Assembly (NCBI RefSeq): GCF_041583195.1 | Contig: NZ_JBFHGL010000007.1 | Location: forward strand, 62,001-126,000 | Source: Sulfurimonas sp. | GTDB lineage: Bacteria; Campylobacterota; Campylobacteria; Campylobacterales; Sulfurimonadaceae | Reading direction: 5' to 3' | DNA length: 64,000 bases | In this document: in pieces, positions 56,776 to 64,000 of the stretch | Position numbering within the stretch: the first letter of the stretch is position 1 | How the letters are laid out: every line of letters starts with the position of its first letter | Program-made: the position numbers and the translations under genes | Notes under the pieces: model-generated | Seen by the model: the letters and a program-made list of their open reading frames with translations, nothing else | What the model was told of the DNA's origin: nothing | Database searches by the model: none

Positions 56776-57090
56776 ATGAGTAATATTACAAATGGTGTTG
56801 ATGGACTATTTAGCTCATCTACTGCCGATCTATTAAAACAGAAACAAAAACTTGATGGCGCAAACAGTGGTGAAGCATTTGCCGAACACTTAAAAGGTGC
56901 TATCAATGAGATGAACGATCTTCAGGTTAAAAAAGAAGAGGCTGTTGCTGATTTGGCAACGGGTGAAGTAAAAGACTTACATCAAGCGGCTCTTGCTATC
57001 GGTAAAGCGGAAACAAATATGAAACTAATGCTTGAAATTAGAAATAAAGCTTTAAGTGCATATAAAGAGCTCGGACGTACACAGCTATAA
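56776..57090 (+). CDS. fliE: Flagellar hook-basal body protein FliE
   Basis: FliE joins the MS ring and the rod. The 104-residue protein has the helical C-terminal signature DLATGEVKDLHQAALAIGKAETNMKLMLEIRNKALSAYKEL in outline, ending in AYKELGRTQL. It lies 10 bases after flgC. A penicillin-binding protein gene begins just after or overlapping its end. Confidence 0.96.
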   Translation: MSNITNGVDGLFSSSTADLLKQKQKLDGANSGEAFAEHLKGAINEMNDLQVKKEEAVADLATGEVKDLHQAALAIGKAETNMKLMLEIRNKALSAYKELGRTQL

Positions 57091-57094
57091 TAAC

Positions 57095-58861
57095 TTGAAT
57101 ACACAAAGTAAAAATAAGAGTAAAAAGATCTTTTTACTCTTCACTCTATTATCTATAGGTTTTTTAATATTTTTAGGTGTAATGCTATCAAATGTAGTAG
57201 CACCCAGAAACCTACCCTCTCTCTATACAAAAAATACATCTTATGCAATGCGTGGAAATATTTTAAGTGCTGATGGTTTTACTCTAGCATATACTACAAA
57301 ACTCTATAAAGCGGTTGTAAATACAAAGTTTATAGATCCTCAGAAAAAAGATCTTTTTATAGAACTGTTTAGTATCTATTCAGGTATTAGTCCTAAAGAG
57401 ATAAGAGAGAAACTCTCAAAAAGAAACGGTGTAGTTGTTTTAAGCTATAACATAGAGGAAAAAAATGCACAATATCTTAAAAAACTGGCATATGAACTTA
57501 GACGCTACGATGTTTTCATTGTAAGGCTAAATCCTAGAACAGGTATAAAAACTATTCAAGGTTTAAATATTATTGAGAGTGGTGAAAGCCGAGAATATCC
57601 ATATAAAAAACTTTTAACACCTGTAATAGGTTACACACATAAAATAGAAGATGACGGATATACAAAGATAAAAGGTGTGAAAGGTCTTGAAAAACGTTTT
57701 GAGGCTGAGCTAGAAGCTAGACAAGATGAATTGAGTCAAGGTAAGCGCGATGTTAACGGTTATATAATATTAAATAAAGAGAGCTTTACAAAACAACAGC
57801 TTAACGGACTTAATCTAAAACTAAACATACCTGCATCTCTGCAAATAAGAATGGAAAAAATGCTTGATTCCATGAAAGAAGAGCTCGATGCAAAGCAGGT
57901 TATGCTAGCTATAATGGACACAAAAAGTGCAAAAGTATTAAGCATGGCATCTTCAAACAGATATCTTCCAAAAGATATAAGAAAAGAGGACTATCCATCT
58001 CTTAATTCTGCTATGCTTGAGTACAGTTTTGAACCGGGTAGTGTTATTAAAACAATTACTTTTGCTCTTCTTTTAGATAAAAAGCTTATAAATCCATATG
58101 ATCTTGTAAACGGTCATAACGGTCGTTTTAAAATAGGTCGTAAAGTTATTACTGATGAACATGAGTTTGATTGGTTAAGTGCTGAGAATGTTATAGTTCA
58201 CTCATCAAACATCGGTATAGCTCAACTTGCTCAGAAAATGAGTGGTTTAGAGTTTCATGAAGGTCTAAAAGAGTTTGGATTTGCCAGTAAATCCATTCCG
58301 GATATGATTTATGAAAGAAAAGGTTCAATTCCACATCCTACAAGACTTAACAATGAAATATACAAAGCTACCTGTTCCTACGGATATGGAATGAGAGCAA
58401 ATCTTATGCAACTTATTCGTGCATATAGCGTATTTAACAATGGTGGTAAAAGTGTGACTCCTCAAATCGTTGATTCATTAATTAATGAACTTGGCGAAGA
58501 GACAAAAATACCAAAGCTTGAACAGATGCAAATAGTAAATCCTGAAACTGCACACCGTATGAAACAAATACTTATTAAAACAGTAAATAAAGGTACAGGT
58601 GTAAAGGCTATAACACCAGGTTTAGAAGTTGGAGGAAAAACCGGAACAGCCCACAAAGTTGAAGATGGAAGATATGTAAACAAATACAATACTGCTTTTT
58701 TAGGCTTTGTTAACGATAAAACAAAAAAATATACAATGGGTGTAGTCGTAATAGAGCCTAAAAAAAGTCAGTTTGCAGCTCAAACTGCAGTTCCTGTATT
58801 TAAAAAAGCAATAGATATTATGATAGAAAACGGCTATCTAAAGCCAGATATTATCGAGTAA
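57095..58861 (+). CDS. ftsI: Penicillin-binding protein 2/FtsI-type transpeptidase
   Basis: The enzyme cross-links peptidoglycan at the division septum. I prefer the TTG at 57095, four bases after the fliE stop; GTG at 57056 would overlap fliE by 35 bases. From 57095 the protein has 588 residues: membrane helix about 12-32, the PBP dimer domain, then the transpeptidase with S316-V-I-K319, S370-S-N372 and K515-T-G517. The order fliE-ftsI is shared with H. pylori and C. jejuni. The end overlaps convergent panC by 24 bases. Confidence 0.93.
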   Translation: MNTQSKNKSKKIFLLFTLLSIGFLIFLGVMLSNVVAPRNLPSLYTKNTSYAMRGNILSADGFTLAYTTKLYKAVVNTKFIDPQKKDLFIELFSIYSGISPKEIREKLSKRNGVVVLSYNIEEKNAQYLKKLAYELRRYDVFIVRLNPRTGIKTIQGLNIIESGESREYPYKKLLTPVIGYTHKIEDDGYTKIKGVKGLEKRFEAELEARQDELSQGKRDVNGYIILNKESFTKQQLNGLNLKLNIPASLQIRMEKMLDSMKEELDAKQVMLAIMDTKSAKVLSMASSNRYLPKDIRKEDYPSLNSAMLEYSFEPGSVIKTITFALLLDKKLINPYDLVNGHNGRFKIGRKVITDEHEFDWLSAENVIVHSSNIGIAQLAQKMSGLEFHEGLKEFGFASKSIPDMIYERKGSIPHPTRLNNEIYKATCSYGYGMRANLMQLIRAYSVFNNGGKSVTPQIVDSLINELGEETKIPKLEQMQIVNPETAHRMKQILIKTVNKGTGVKAITPGLEVGGKTGTAHKVEDGRYVNKYNTAFLGFVNDKTKKYTMGVVVIEPKKSQFAAQTAVPVFKKAIDIMIENGYLKPDIIE

Positions 58862-59659
58862 TCTGGTCTCGCCTACTTTAACTTCAACCAAAATTATAGT
58901 ATTACCGATCTCAACATTTTCTACTTTATTAAACTCACGGTCCAAGATCTCCACATAAAATACTTCTAACGGGCTTAGATAATCCAACATTTTTTCTTGT
59001 ATCTCTTTAGTGTCCAAAACTTTCTTTGCTATCAAATTAGATGCAAGGTTTAAAGATCCCGGAATTTTCAGGGCTTCTTTCCTTTGCTCTTTAGATAAGT
59101 AAACATTTCTACTGCTAAGTGCTAAACCATCAGAATCTCTTTTTGTATCTATTGGAACAATTTCTACGTTCATAAAAAGTTGTTTAACCATTAAAGTGAT
59201 AAGGTTTAATTGCTGAGCATCTTTTTTACCAAAGTATGCACGCGTAGGTTTTACTATATTTAAAAGTTTATTTACAACTGTTAATACGCCGTTAAAATGT
59301 GTAGGTCTTGTATGCCCTTCTAGTACATACCCACGTACATTTGGTGCTAAAAGTGATACTTCATCATCTCCATATATATCTTCAGCATTTGGAAAAAATA
59401 GAACATCGACGCCTGAGAGTTCACAAATCTTTTTATCAGCTTCATCTTTACGTGGGTATTTATCAAGGTCTTCATCTTTTGAAAACTGTGTTGGATTCAC
59501 AAAAATTGAAACTACTACAAATTCATTATTTTTTCTTGCTTCTTTTATAAGTGAAATATGCCCTTCATGTAGAGCACCCATAGTTGGAACAAAACCGATA
59601 GTTTTATCTAAAGTTTTAACATAATTATTTAATTCATGTGGGTTTGAAATTATCTTCAT
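58838..59659 (-). CDS. panC: Pantothenate synthetase
   Basis: PanC joins pantoate and beta-alanine with ATP. The start at 59659 (MKIISNPHEL) has AGGT seven bases upstream; an in-frame ATG 30 bases earlier lacks a ribosome binding site. The 273-residue protein has FVPTMGALHEGHISLI near 24-39 with the HxGH motif, VVSIFVNPTQF, AYFGKKDAQQ and DSDGLALSSRNVYLS. panB lies at 49.9 kb, so the two steps are unlinked. Confidence 0.95.
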   Translation of the reverse strand: MKIISNPHELNNYVKTLDKTIGFVPTMGALHEGHISLIKEARKNNEFVVVSIFVNPTQFSKDEDLDKYPRKDEADKKICELSGVDVLFFPNAEDIYGDDEVSLLAPNVRGYVLEGHTRPTHFNGVLTVVNKLLNIVKPTRAYFGKKDAQQLNLITLMVKQLFMNVEIVPIDTKRDSDGLALSSRNVYLSKEQRKEALKIPGSLNLASNLIAKKVLDTKEIQEKMLDYLSPLEVFYVEILDREFNKVENVEIGNTIILVEVKVGETRLLDNIWL

Positions 59660-59714
59660 TTTCTTACCTAATGTGTTATAATTCCGCAATTATACTATTT
59701 TTTACGGACTATTT

Positions 59715-60812
59715 ATGGACAACTATGAATATACAGAACTATTAAAAACTTTATCTATAAAAATGGACAATATTACAGGCGTAGTTGAACCAAATAAACT
59801 TCAAAACAGACTAAAAGAGATTGAAGAGATTGAGAATGATCCTGAGTTTTGGAACGATGCAAAAAATGCCGCTAAAATTCAAAAAGAAAAAACTCAGTGT
59901 GAGCGTAAACTAGAAAAGTACAATATAGCAAATGAAGCTATTGAAGATGCAAAAGACCTATATGAGATGGCTAAAGAAGAAAATGATGAAGACTCAATAG
60001 AGTCACTTTTTGAAGATGCACCGAACTTAGAAGAGCAGATTAAAAAAATGGAGCTTGAAGTACTACTAAGTGGTGAAAGCGATGCAAATAATGCTATTCT
60101 TTCTATTCACCCTGGTGCAGGAGGGACTGAAAGTCAGGACTGGGCATCGATGCTTCTTCGTATGTATAAAAGATGGGCTGAAAGACGTGGTTTTAAAGTC
60201 GAAACACTTGATTACCAGGTAGGTGAAGAAGCAGGTATAAAAGACGTATCTATAATCATTAAGGGCGAAAACGCTTACGGGTATTTAAAAGTTGAAAACG
60301 GTATTCATCGTTTAGTTAGAATAAGTCCGTTTGATTCAAATGCAAAACGCCATACATCTTTCTCATCTGTAATGGTGTCACCAGAGATTGATGACAATAT
60401 CGAAATAGATATTGAAGACAAAGATATCCGTATAGATACATACCGTGCATCTGGTGCAGGTGGACAACATGTAAATAAAACAGAATCTGCTATTCGTATA
60501 ACGCATATTGAAACAGGTGTAGTTGTTCAGTGTCAAAATGACAGATCTCAGCATAAAAACAAAGCGACTGCAATGAAGATGTTAAAATCACGTCTATATG
60601 AGCTTGAACTTGAAGCACAAAAAGCTGAACAAGACGGTGTTGCAAAAAGTGAGATTGGATGGGGACATCAGATCCGTTCATACGTAATGCAACCGTATCA
60701 ACAAGTAAAAGATACAAGAAGCAATGAGGCTTATTCAAATGTAAGCGGTATTTTAGACGGTGATATAGATGCCATTATTGAGGGTGTGCTTATAGCTAGC
60801 AATAAGGCATAG
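59715..60812 (+). CDS. prfB: Peptide chain release factor 2
   Basis: RF2 ends translation at UGA and UAA. The 365-residue protein has the N-terminal coiled coil, the SPF tripeptide ([11 protein letters not shown]) that reads the stop codon, and [13 protein letters not shown] with the catalytic GGQ. The reading frame is continuous from ATG: the programmed +1 frameshift at codon 26 known from E. coli is absent. Autoregulation by frameshift therefore does not occur here. Structured element E2 begins at the stop codon. Confidence 0.97.
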   Translation: MDNYEYTELLKTLSIKMDNITGVVEPNKLQNRLKEIEEIENDPEFWNDAKNAAKIQKEKTQCERKLEKYNIANEAIEDAKDLYEMAKEENDEDSIESLFEDAPNLEEQIKKMELEVLLSGESDANNAILSIHPGAGGTESQDWASMLLRMYKRWAERRGFKVETLDYQVGEEAGIKDVSIIIKGENAYGYLKVENGIHRLVRISPFDSNAKRHTSFSSVMVSPEIDDNIEIDIEDKDIRIDTYRASGAGGQHVNKTESAIRITHIETGVVVQCQNDRSQHKNKATAMKMLKSRLYELELEAQKAEQDGVAKSEIGWGHQIRSYVMQPYQQVKDTRSNEAYSNVSGILDGDIDAIIEGVLIASNKA

Positions 60813-60887
60813 CCCTAAGCGTATGGAACTTTTTTCAAAGAAAAATGTTCACGGAAGCTTAGAATAGAGGCTAGGTTTCTTCTAGCC
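60811..60887 (+). ncRNA. Structured intergenic element E2
   Basis: The second copy of the element at 47709. TAGCC (60810-60814) pairs with GGCTA (60869-60873); TAAGC (60816-60820) with GCTTA (60857-60861); GAAC (60826-60829) with GTTC (60847-60850), then one T-T mismatch and TTTTT/AAAAA. The internal loop GTATG / ACGGAA matches E1. Relative to E1, the third pair of the inner stem changes G-C to A-T on both sides. Downstream GGCTAG (60869-60874) can also pair with CTAGCC (60882-60887), competing with the outer stem. Confidence 0.6.
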
Positions 60888-60910
60888 TTAGCTAGAAGTA
60901 TAAAAATGAA

Positions 60911-61243
60911 TTAATCATCATTCTTGTTAGATATAAAGCTATATCCAAGGAATATGACTCCTGCTATCATCATAATTATTAATGTGTATCTTAACTGGTC
61001 TTCTCTGGTGTTTTTGAATCTTTCTGCAATTTCACTGGCATCAGGTTCTCTTTTAGCAGTGCCTCCACCACCCATTTGTGAAGCTATTCTGGCTTCCATT
61101 CTTGCTACATTGGCTGCAGCGATTTCATTTTCAGTATAACCTTTTTTCGGTGCCGTCCAAAAAAATGCAGCTATTGAAATAACTAGTAACAATGATCCTA
61201 AAGTTCTAAATATTGCTATCTGATGTTTTAAAAAAAATTCCAA
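60911..61243 (-). CDS. Small two-helix membrane protein of unknown function
   Basis: TTG at 61243 is chosen because GGAG lies six bases upstream; a TTG four codons earlier would place that GGAG inside the gene. The 110-residue product has two membrane helices (about 9-30 and 81-103) and between them a hydrophilic segment with the glycine run QMGGGG. I do not recognise the family. It is 32 bases downstream of the HD-GYP gene on the same strand. Confidence 0.6.
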   Translation of the reverse strand: MEFFLKHQIAIFRTLGSLLLVISIAAFFWTAPKKGYTENEIAAANVARMEARIASQMGGGGTAKREPDASEIAERFKNTREDQLRYTLIIMMIAGVIFLGYSFISNKNDD

Positions 61244-61275
61244 TCTTAACTCCAAAAAAATAAATACTATATTAT

Positions 61276-62217
61276 CTATTTAAACATTAAGATCATTTGA
61301 TTTAACAATTTCAAATCTATATGTTTACTCATTTCTGTTTTCATAAGTTTTAAAGCTTCAAAAGATGTCATCGCTTTTTTATAACTTCTCTCACTAGTTA
61401 GTGCATCAAAGATATCACACATACCAACAATTTTTGCATATATAGGTATCTCTTCATTATAAAGCCCATTAGGATAGCCTGAACCGTCCATCTTTTCATG
61501 GTGATACTTTATACCTTCTAATACTTTTTTATTTTTAATACCAAGCTTTAAACCTAAACTAACTCCAAAAGATGGATGTTTTTTCATTGTATCAAACTCA
61601 TCTTTTGTAAGCGAACCATTTTTATTGATAATTTTACTATCAATTTTGCTTTTTCCAAGATCGTGTAAAAGTGCTGCTTCACCTAACTCTGCAAGTTCAC
61701 TGGCTTTAAAACCTAAAAAGTTTCCTAAGCTTAAAGCATATATTGATACGTTTATAGAATGTGTGTGCGTATAGTAATCATGTGTAGCAATCTGCATAAG
61801 AGATTTAATTGCAAAATCTTCATCTAATACACTATCCACAAGTTCGTTTACTACTTTTTTAGACTCTTTGTAGTTACTTAATTTTTCTGGATTATTAAAG
61901 AGTTCATTTAATGCATTAGAAGCATTTTTATACATTGTATCTATTTTTTGTGTAAATGTAATCGGGTTACCTACAGATGGTTTCTTTCCAAAATGTGCTT
62001 CATAAAACTGTTCATAACTCGAGTGTTCACTTCTATCTACATATAAATTTTTTACTTTATTTATAAAAAGCAAATCATTGTTTTCTAATAAAACTCCCTT
62101 TTGCTTAACTTGCTTAATCTGTGTGTTCTCACGTATGGAGCAATATATTGCAAAATCATAAGCACAGCCTTCAGCTATTATGCTTTTATCAATTGATATA
62201 TATTTGCCCTCTTGCAT
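61276..62217 (-). CDS. HD-GYP cyclic di-GMP phosphodiesterase
   Basis: The 313-residue protein has an N-terminal domain of unknown fold (about 1-130) and an HD-GYP domain (about 135-310): ALLHDLGKSKID near 187-198, HPSFG, and YHHEKMDGSGYPNG near 243-256. All metal ligands that I can identify are present, so it should hydrolyse cyclic di-GMP. No receiver is present, unlike the protein at 6.4 kb. The promoter region upstream (62218-62362) shows no sigma-54 or CIRCE-like site. Confidence 0.88.
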   Translation of the reverse strand: MQEGKYISIDKSIIAEGCAYDFAIYCSIRENTQIKQVKQKGVLLENNDLLFINKVKNLYVDRSEHSSYEQFYEAHFGKKPSVGNPITFTQKIDTMYKNASNALNELFNNPEKLSNYKESKKVVNELVDSVLDEDFAIKSLMQIATHDYYTHTHSINVSIYALSLGNFLGFKASELAELGEAALLHDLGKSKIDSKIINKNGSLTKDEFDTMKKHPSFGVSLGLKLGIKNKKVLEGIKYHHEKMDGSGYPNGLYNEEIPIYAKIVGMCDIFDALTSERSYKKAMTSFEALKLMKTEMSKHIDLKLLNQMILMFK

Positions 62218-62362
62218 TGAAACTCCGCTTTTATTAATGGATAAGATTTTACTTCTTTGTATATTAATCTTTCTTTAACTATTTATATTTAATTTACCAC
62301 TAAATATAACATAAGTATTTTAAGTAAGTCTATATTAATCGATACTATGTCAATATTTCATT

Positions 62363-63076
62363 ATGAATATACTAAAAGAGTTTTCCATAAATGACAAATG
62401 TTCATATCTAGACAACCTTGAACAAACTATGCACTATAAAATAATAGATGAGTGTTCTCAAAATAAGTGTGAAGATTTTATAGAAAGAGGTTTTAGACGT
62501 TTTGGCAAGATGTATTTCCGTCCAATTTGCGAAAGTTGTGATGAGTGTAAAAGCATTAAAATAGACGTTAAAAACTTCAATTTTTCAAAGTCACAAAGAA
62601 GAGTTTTGAGAAAAGCGGAAAATTTAAAATCTATAATTCAAAAGCCTACATTAACAAAAAGCCATATTGAACTTTTTGAAAAATACCATCTTCATATGAA
62701 GGATGAAAAAGGTTGGGAATATTCCCCTACTACAGCTCAAGGCTATTACAACTCTTTTGTAAGTGGTGCTAATGAATTTGGTTATGAAGTTTTATACTTT
62801 GATAATGAAAAACTAATTGGAGTTGATCTTATAGACATATTGCCTAATGGGATATCTTCTATTTATTTCTATTACGATCCAGATTATAAAAAATTTGCCT
62901 TAGGTAAACTATCTATGTATTTACAAATTAAGTTTGCTAAAGAGGCTAATAAAGATTGGATATATATGGGATACTACGTAAAAGATTGTCCATCTCTTTC
63001 TTATAAGTCACACTATGAGCCATATCTAACGTTAGAGGGAAGACCTAATGAAGGAGATGAGCTTACTTGGTTTTAA
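62363..63076 (+). CDS. bpt: Aspartate/glutamate leucyl-transferase (Bpt)
   Basis: Bpt adds leucine from Leu-tRNA to N-terminal Asp or Glu and feeds proteins to the N-end rule protease. The 237-residue protein has FRRFGKMYFRPICESCDECKSIKIDVKNF in outline with the paired cysteines, SSIYFYYDPDY near 170-180 and GYYVKDCPSLSYK near 213-225. It resembles arginyltransferases of eukaryotes, but bacterial members are leucyl-transferases. Its end overlaps the next gene by 14 bases, convergent. Confidence 0.93.
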   Translation: MNILKEFSINDKCSYLDNLEQTMHYKIIDECSQNKCEDFIERGFRRFGKMYFRPICESCDECKSIKIDVKNFNFSKSQRRVLRKAENLKSIIQKPTLTKSHIELFEKYHLHMKDEKGWEYSPTTAQGYYNSFVSGANEFGYEVLYFDNEKLIGVDLIDILPNGISSIYFYYDPDYKKFALGKLSMYLQIKFAKEANKDWIYMGYYVKDCPSLSYKSHYEPYLTLEGRPNEGDELTWF

Positions 63077-63728
63077 GCTCTTTTTTCTGTTCTTCTCTAA
63101 TCTTTTCTTTTTTCTTTTTTAACTCTTCTTCTAAAGATTTTACAATTGCCTCTTGTTTTTCTTTGTCTTTTGCTCTAATTCTTTTGATATTAGCTTTCTC
63201 TATTTCTTCTTTAGTTGGTCCTTTATATACTTTCTTTTTATTTTTCTTTTTTTCATCTTCTGCAACAAACTCTTCTATCACTGTGCCATTGATGTCTAAA
63301 TGTTCTTTATGCTCGTAGTAGTACTTTTTAATTTCAGGTTTGTATCTAGTTGTATCTATAAGACCTGTTTTTATCATCTCTAAAAATAAGTTATTGTTTT
63401 GCTTCTCTATAGAGTTTAAAAAAAATCTTTTAACTCTCATAAGATAAAAATCATTTGTTTTAGCAAGTTCTCTTAACTTTTTTAAATATTCATCTTTTGT
63501 TACACTTAGATTACCATTATCAATATTAAAACCGATATTTTTTATAACACTAACTAGGACAGCATAATCTTCGATTTTTTGTTTTTCATTTTCAAAATAT
63601 TTATATTTAGGTAGTTCTTGAATGCTATCAACTTTATTATATATTTTATCACCAAGAGCAGAATATACTTTTGGATTAAGTGCAAATACTTGAAGTGTCA
63701 ATATAGTGATCAGTAATATTATTTTCAT
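63063..63728 (-). CDS. Exported protein with charged C-terminal coiled coil
   Basis: I do not recognise a family. The 221-residue protein has a signal peptide (about 1-16). Residues 20-145 form a helical domain; residues 150-221 are almost only lysine, glutamate and arginine with the heptad pattern of a coiled coil. It should be periplasmic or surface-attached. It overlaps bpt by 14 bases at the 3' end and is divergent from the partial gene at 63801. Confidence 0.6.
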   Translation of the reverse strand: MKIILLITILTLQVFALNPKVYSALGDKIYNKVDSIQELPKYKYFENEKQKIEDYAVLVSVIKNIGFNIDNGNLSVTKDEYLKKLRELAKTNDFYLMRVKRFFLNSIEKQNNNLFLEMIKTGLIDTTRYKPEIKKYYYEHKEHLDINGTVIEEFVAEDEKKKNKKKVYKGPTKEEIEKANIKRIRAKDKEKQEAIVKSLEEELKKKKEKIREEQKKELKTK

Positions 63729-63800
63729 TGTTAAGCCATATTTTTTTCAAATTATAGCAAATTTAGTACCAACTAAGAGATAATCATATAAAATATTTCT

Positions 63801-64000
63801 ATGATTAATATAATAAAAAAAGAACTAATAATATACGCTGCACTTTTAACTGTGCTTATTGTGCTTATGCATCCAGATATGTTGTCCGACCCTACTGCTA
63901 GACTTGGACTTATGCAAGAAAAAGGTAATTATATACATCCATTATTGTATACGTTTATAATATATTTGGTGTTGTATTTTTTCCGCTTTATTTTTAGCTT
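63801..64000 (+). CDS. Membrane protein, N-terminal part
   Basis: The frame is open from ATG at 63801 to the window end (66 complete codons). It has a first hydrophobic segment (about 8-24, LIIYAALLTVLIVLMHP), a loop with DMLSDPTARLGLM, and a second segment (about 45-66) that continues beyond the window. No family can be named from this part. A ribosome binding site is not obvious, which is common here. Confidence 0.6.
   Translation, partial: MINIIKKELIIYAALLTVLIVLMHPDMLSDPTARLGLMQEKGNYIHPLLYTFIIYLVLYFFRFIFS

Noticed and set aside
1-64000. tRNA or rRNA genes
   Set aside because: Gaps between genes are short, and I found no cloverleaf, T-arm signature or rRNA-like GC-rich block.

Overview
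The window is AT-rich chromosomal DNA from a member of the Campylobacterota (Epsilonproteobacteria), most likely a Sulfurimonas-type free-living species. The best single marker is hobA, the DnaA-binding initiation factor confined to this phylum. It sits in the order lysC-hobA-holB-folP known from Helicobacter pylori. Supporting marks are the flgB-flgC-fliE-ftsI block, the cheY-prmA-ftsH-psd-like block, a CheB without a receiver domain, an rpsF-ssb-rpsR operon and frequent TTG starts. Genus is an inference; phylum is well supported. About 70 protein genes are packed with little intergenic space. I see no rRNA, tRNA, CRISPR array, prophage, integrase or insertion sequence, and no gene-free stretch above 300 bases.

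Layout. 1-6.4 kb: lepA 3' end, a ComF-type phosphoribosyltransferase, a thioredoxin-fold periplasmic protein with an RND/MMPL exporter, then grpE and dnaK without hrcA. 6.4-16 kb: a response regulator/HD-GYP protein, a di-heme cytochrome c peroxidase, the folP-holB-hobA-lysC-rppH run, a PAS-GGDEF-EAL protein and hemW. 16-22 kb: tatB-tatC-queA, dprA, a polysaccharide deacetylase-like protein and rpsF-ssb-rpsR behind a structured leader. 22-31 kb: a two-HD-domain protein, a 45-residue membrane ORF, an OmpA-domain propeller protein, serB, metF-like, serS, DUF523/DUF1722 and an unknown gene. 31-41 kb: two periplasmic rhodaneses, a diguanylate cyclase, MCP-cheB-cheR, nhaA, a haem-binding protein, tpx and a TPR membrane protein behind a textbook sigma-54 site. 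41-51 kb: psd-like-ftsH-prmA-cheY, hisA-hisH with a PDC sensor, a lipid A acyltransferase, an AI-2E-type permease, ruvB and panB. 51-64 kb: an Hpt protein fused by overlap to trpA, a phytase-like esterase, priA, two pseudopilins, flgBC-fliE-ftsI, panC, prfB, an HD-GYP protein, bpt and a partial membrane protein.

How the parts work together. Much of the accessory content is sensory and motility-related: three HD-GYP proteins, one GGDEF-EAL protein, one membrane GGDEF cyclase, cheY, cheR, cheB, an MCP and an Hpt protein. Two sigma-54 promoters with GG-N10-GC spacing (flgB and the TPR gene) and one weaker candidate (the OmpA-domain gene) tie three units to the class II flagellar regulon.

The most unusual signal is non-coding. 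Two copies of a roughly 65-80 base structured element lie in convergent intergenic gaps at 47709-47781 and 60811-60887. They share nested stems, the same conserved internal loop and a compensatory base-pair change. Other second-look items are a probable ATA start codon for queA, a likely S6:S18 autoregulatory leader before rpsF, a phosphatidylserine-decarboxylase-like protein lacking its pyruvoyl-forming serine, and a 28-bp tandem repeat before the peroxidase gene.
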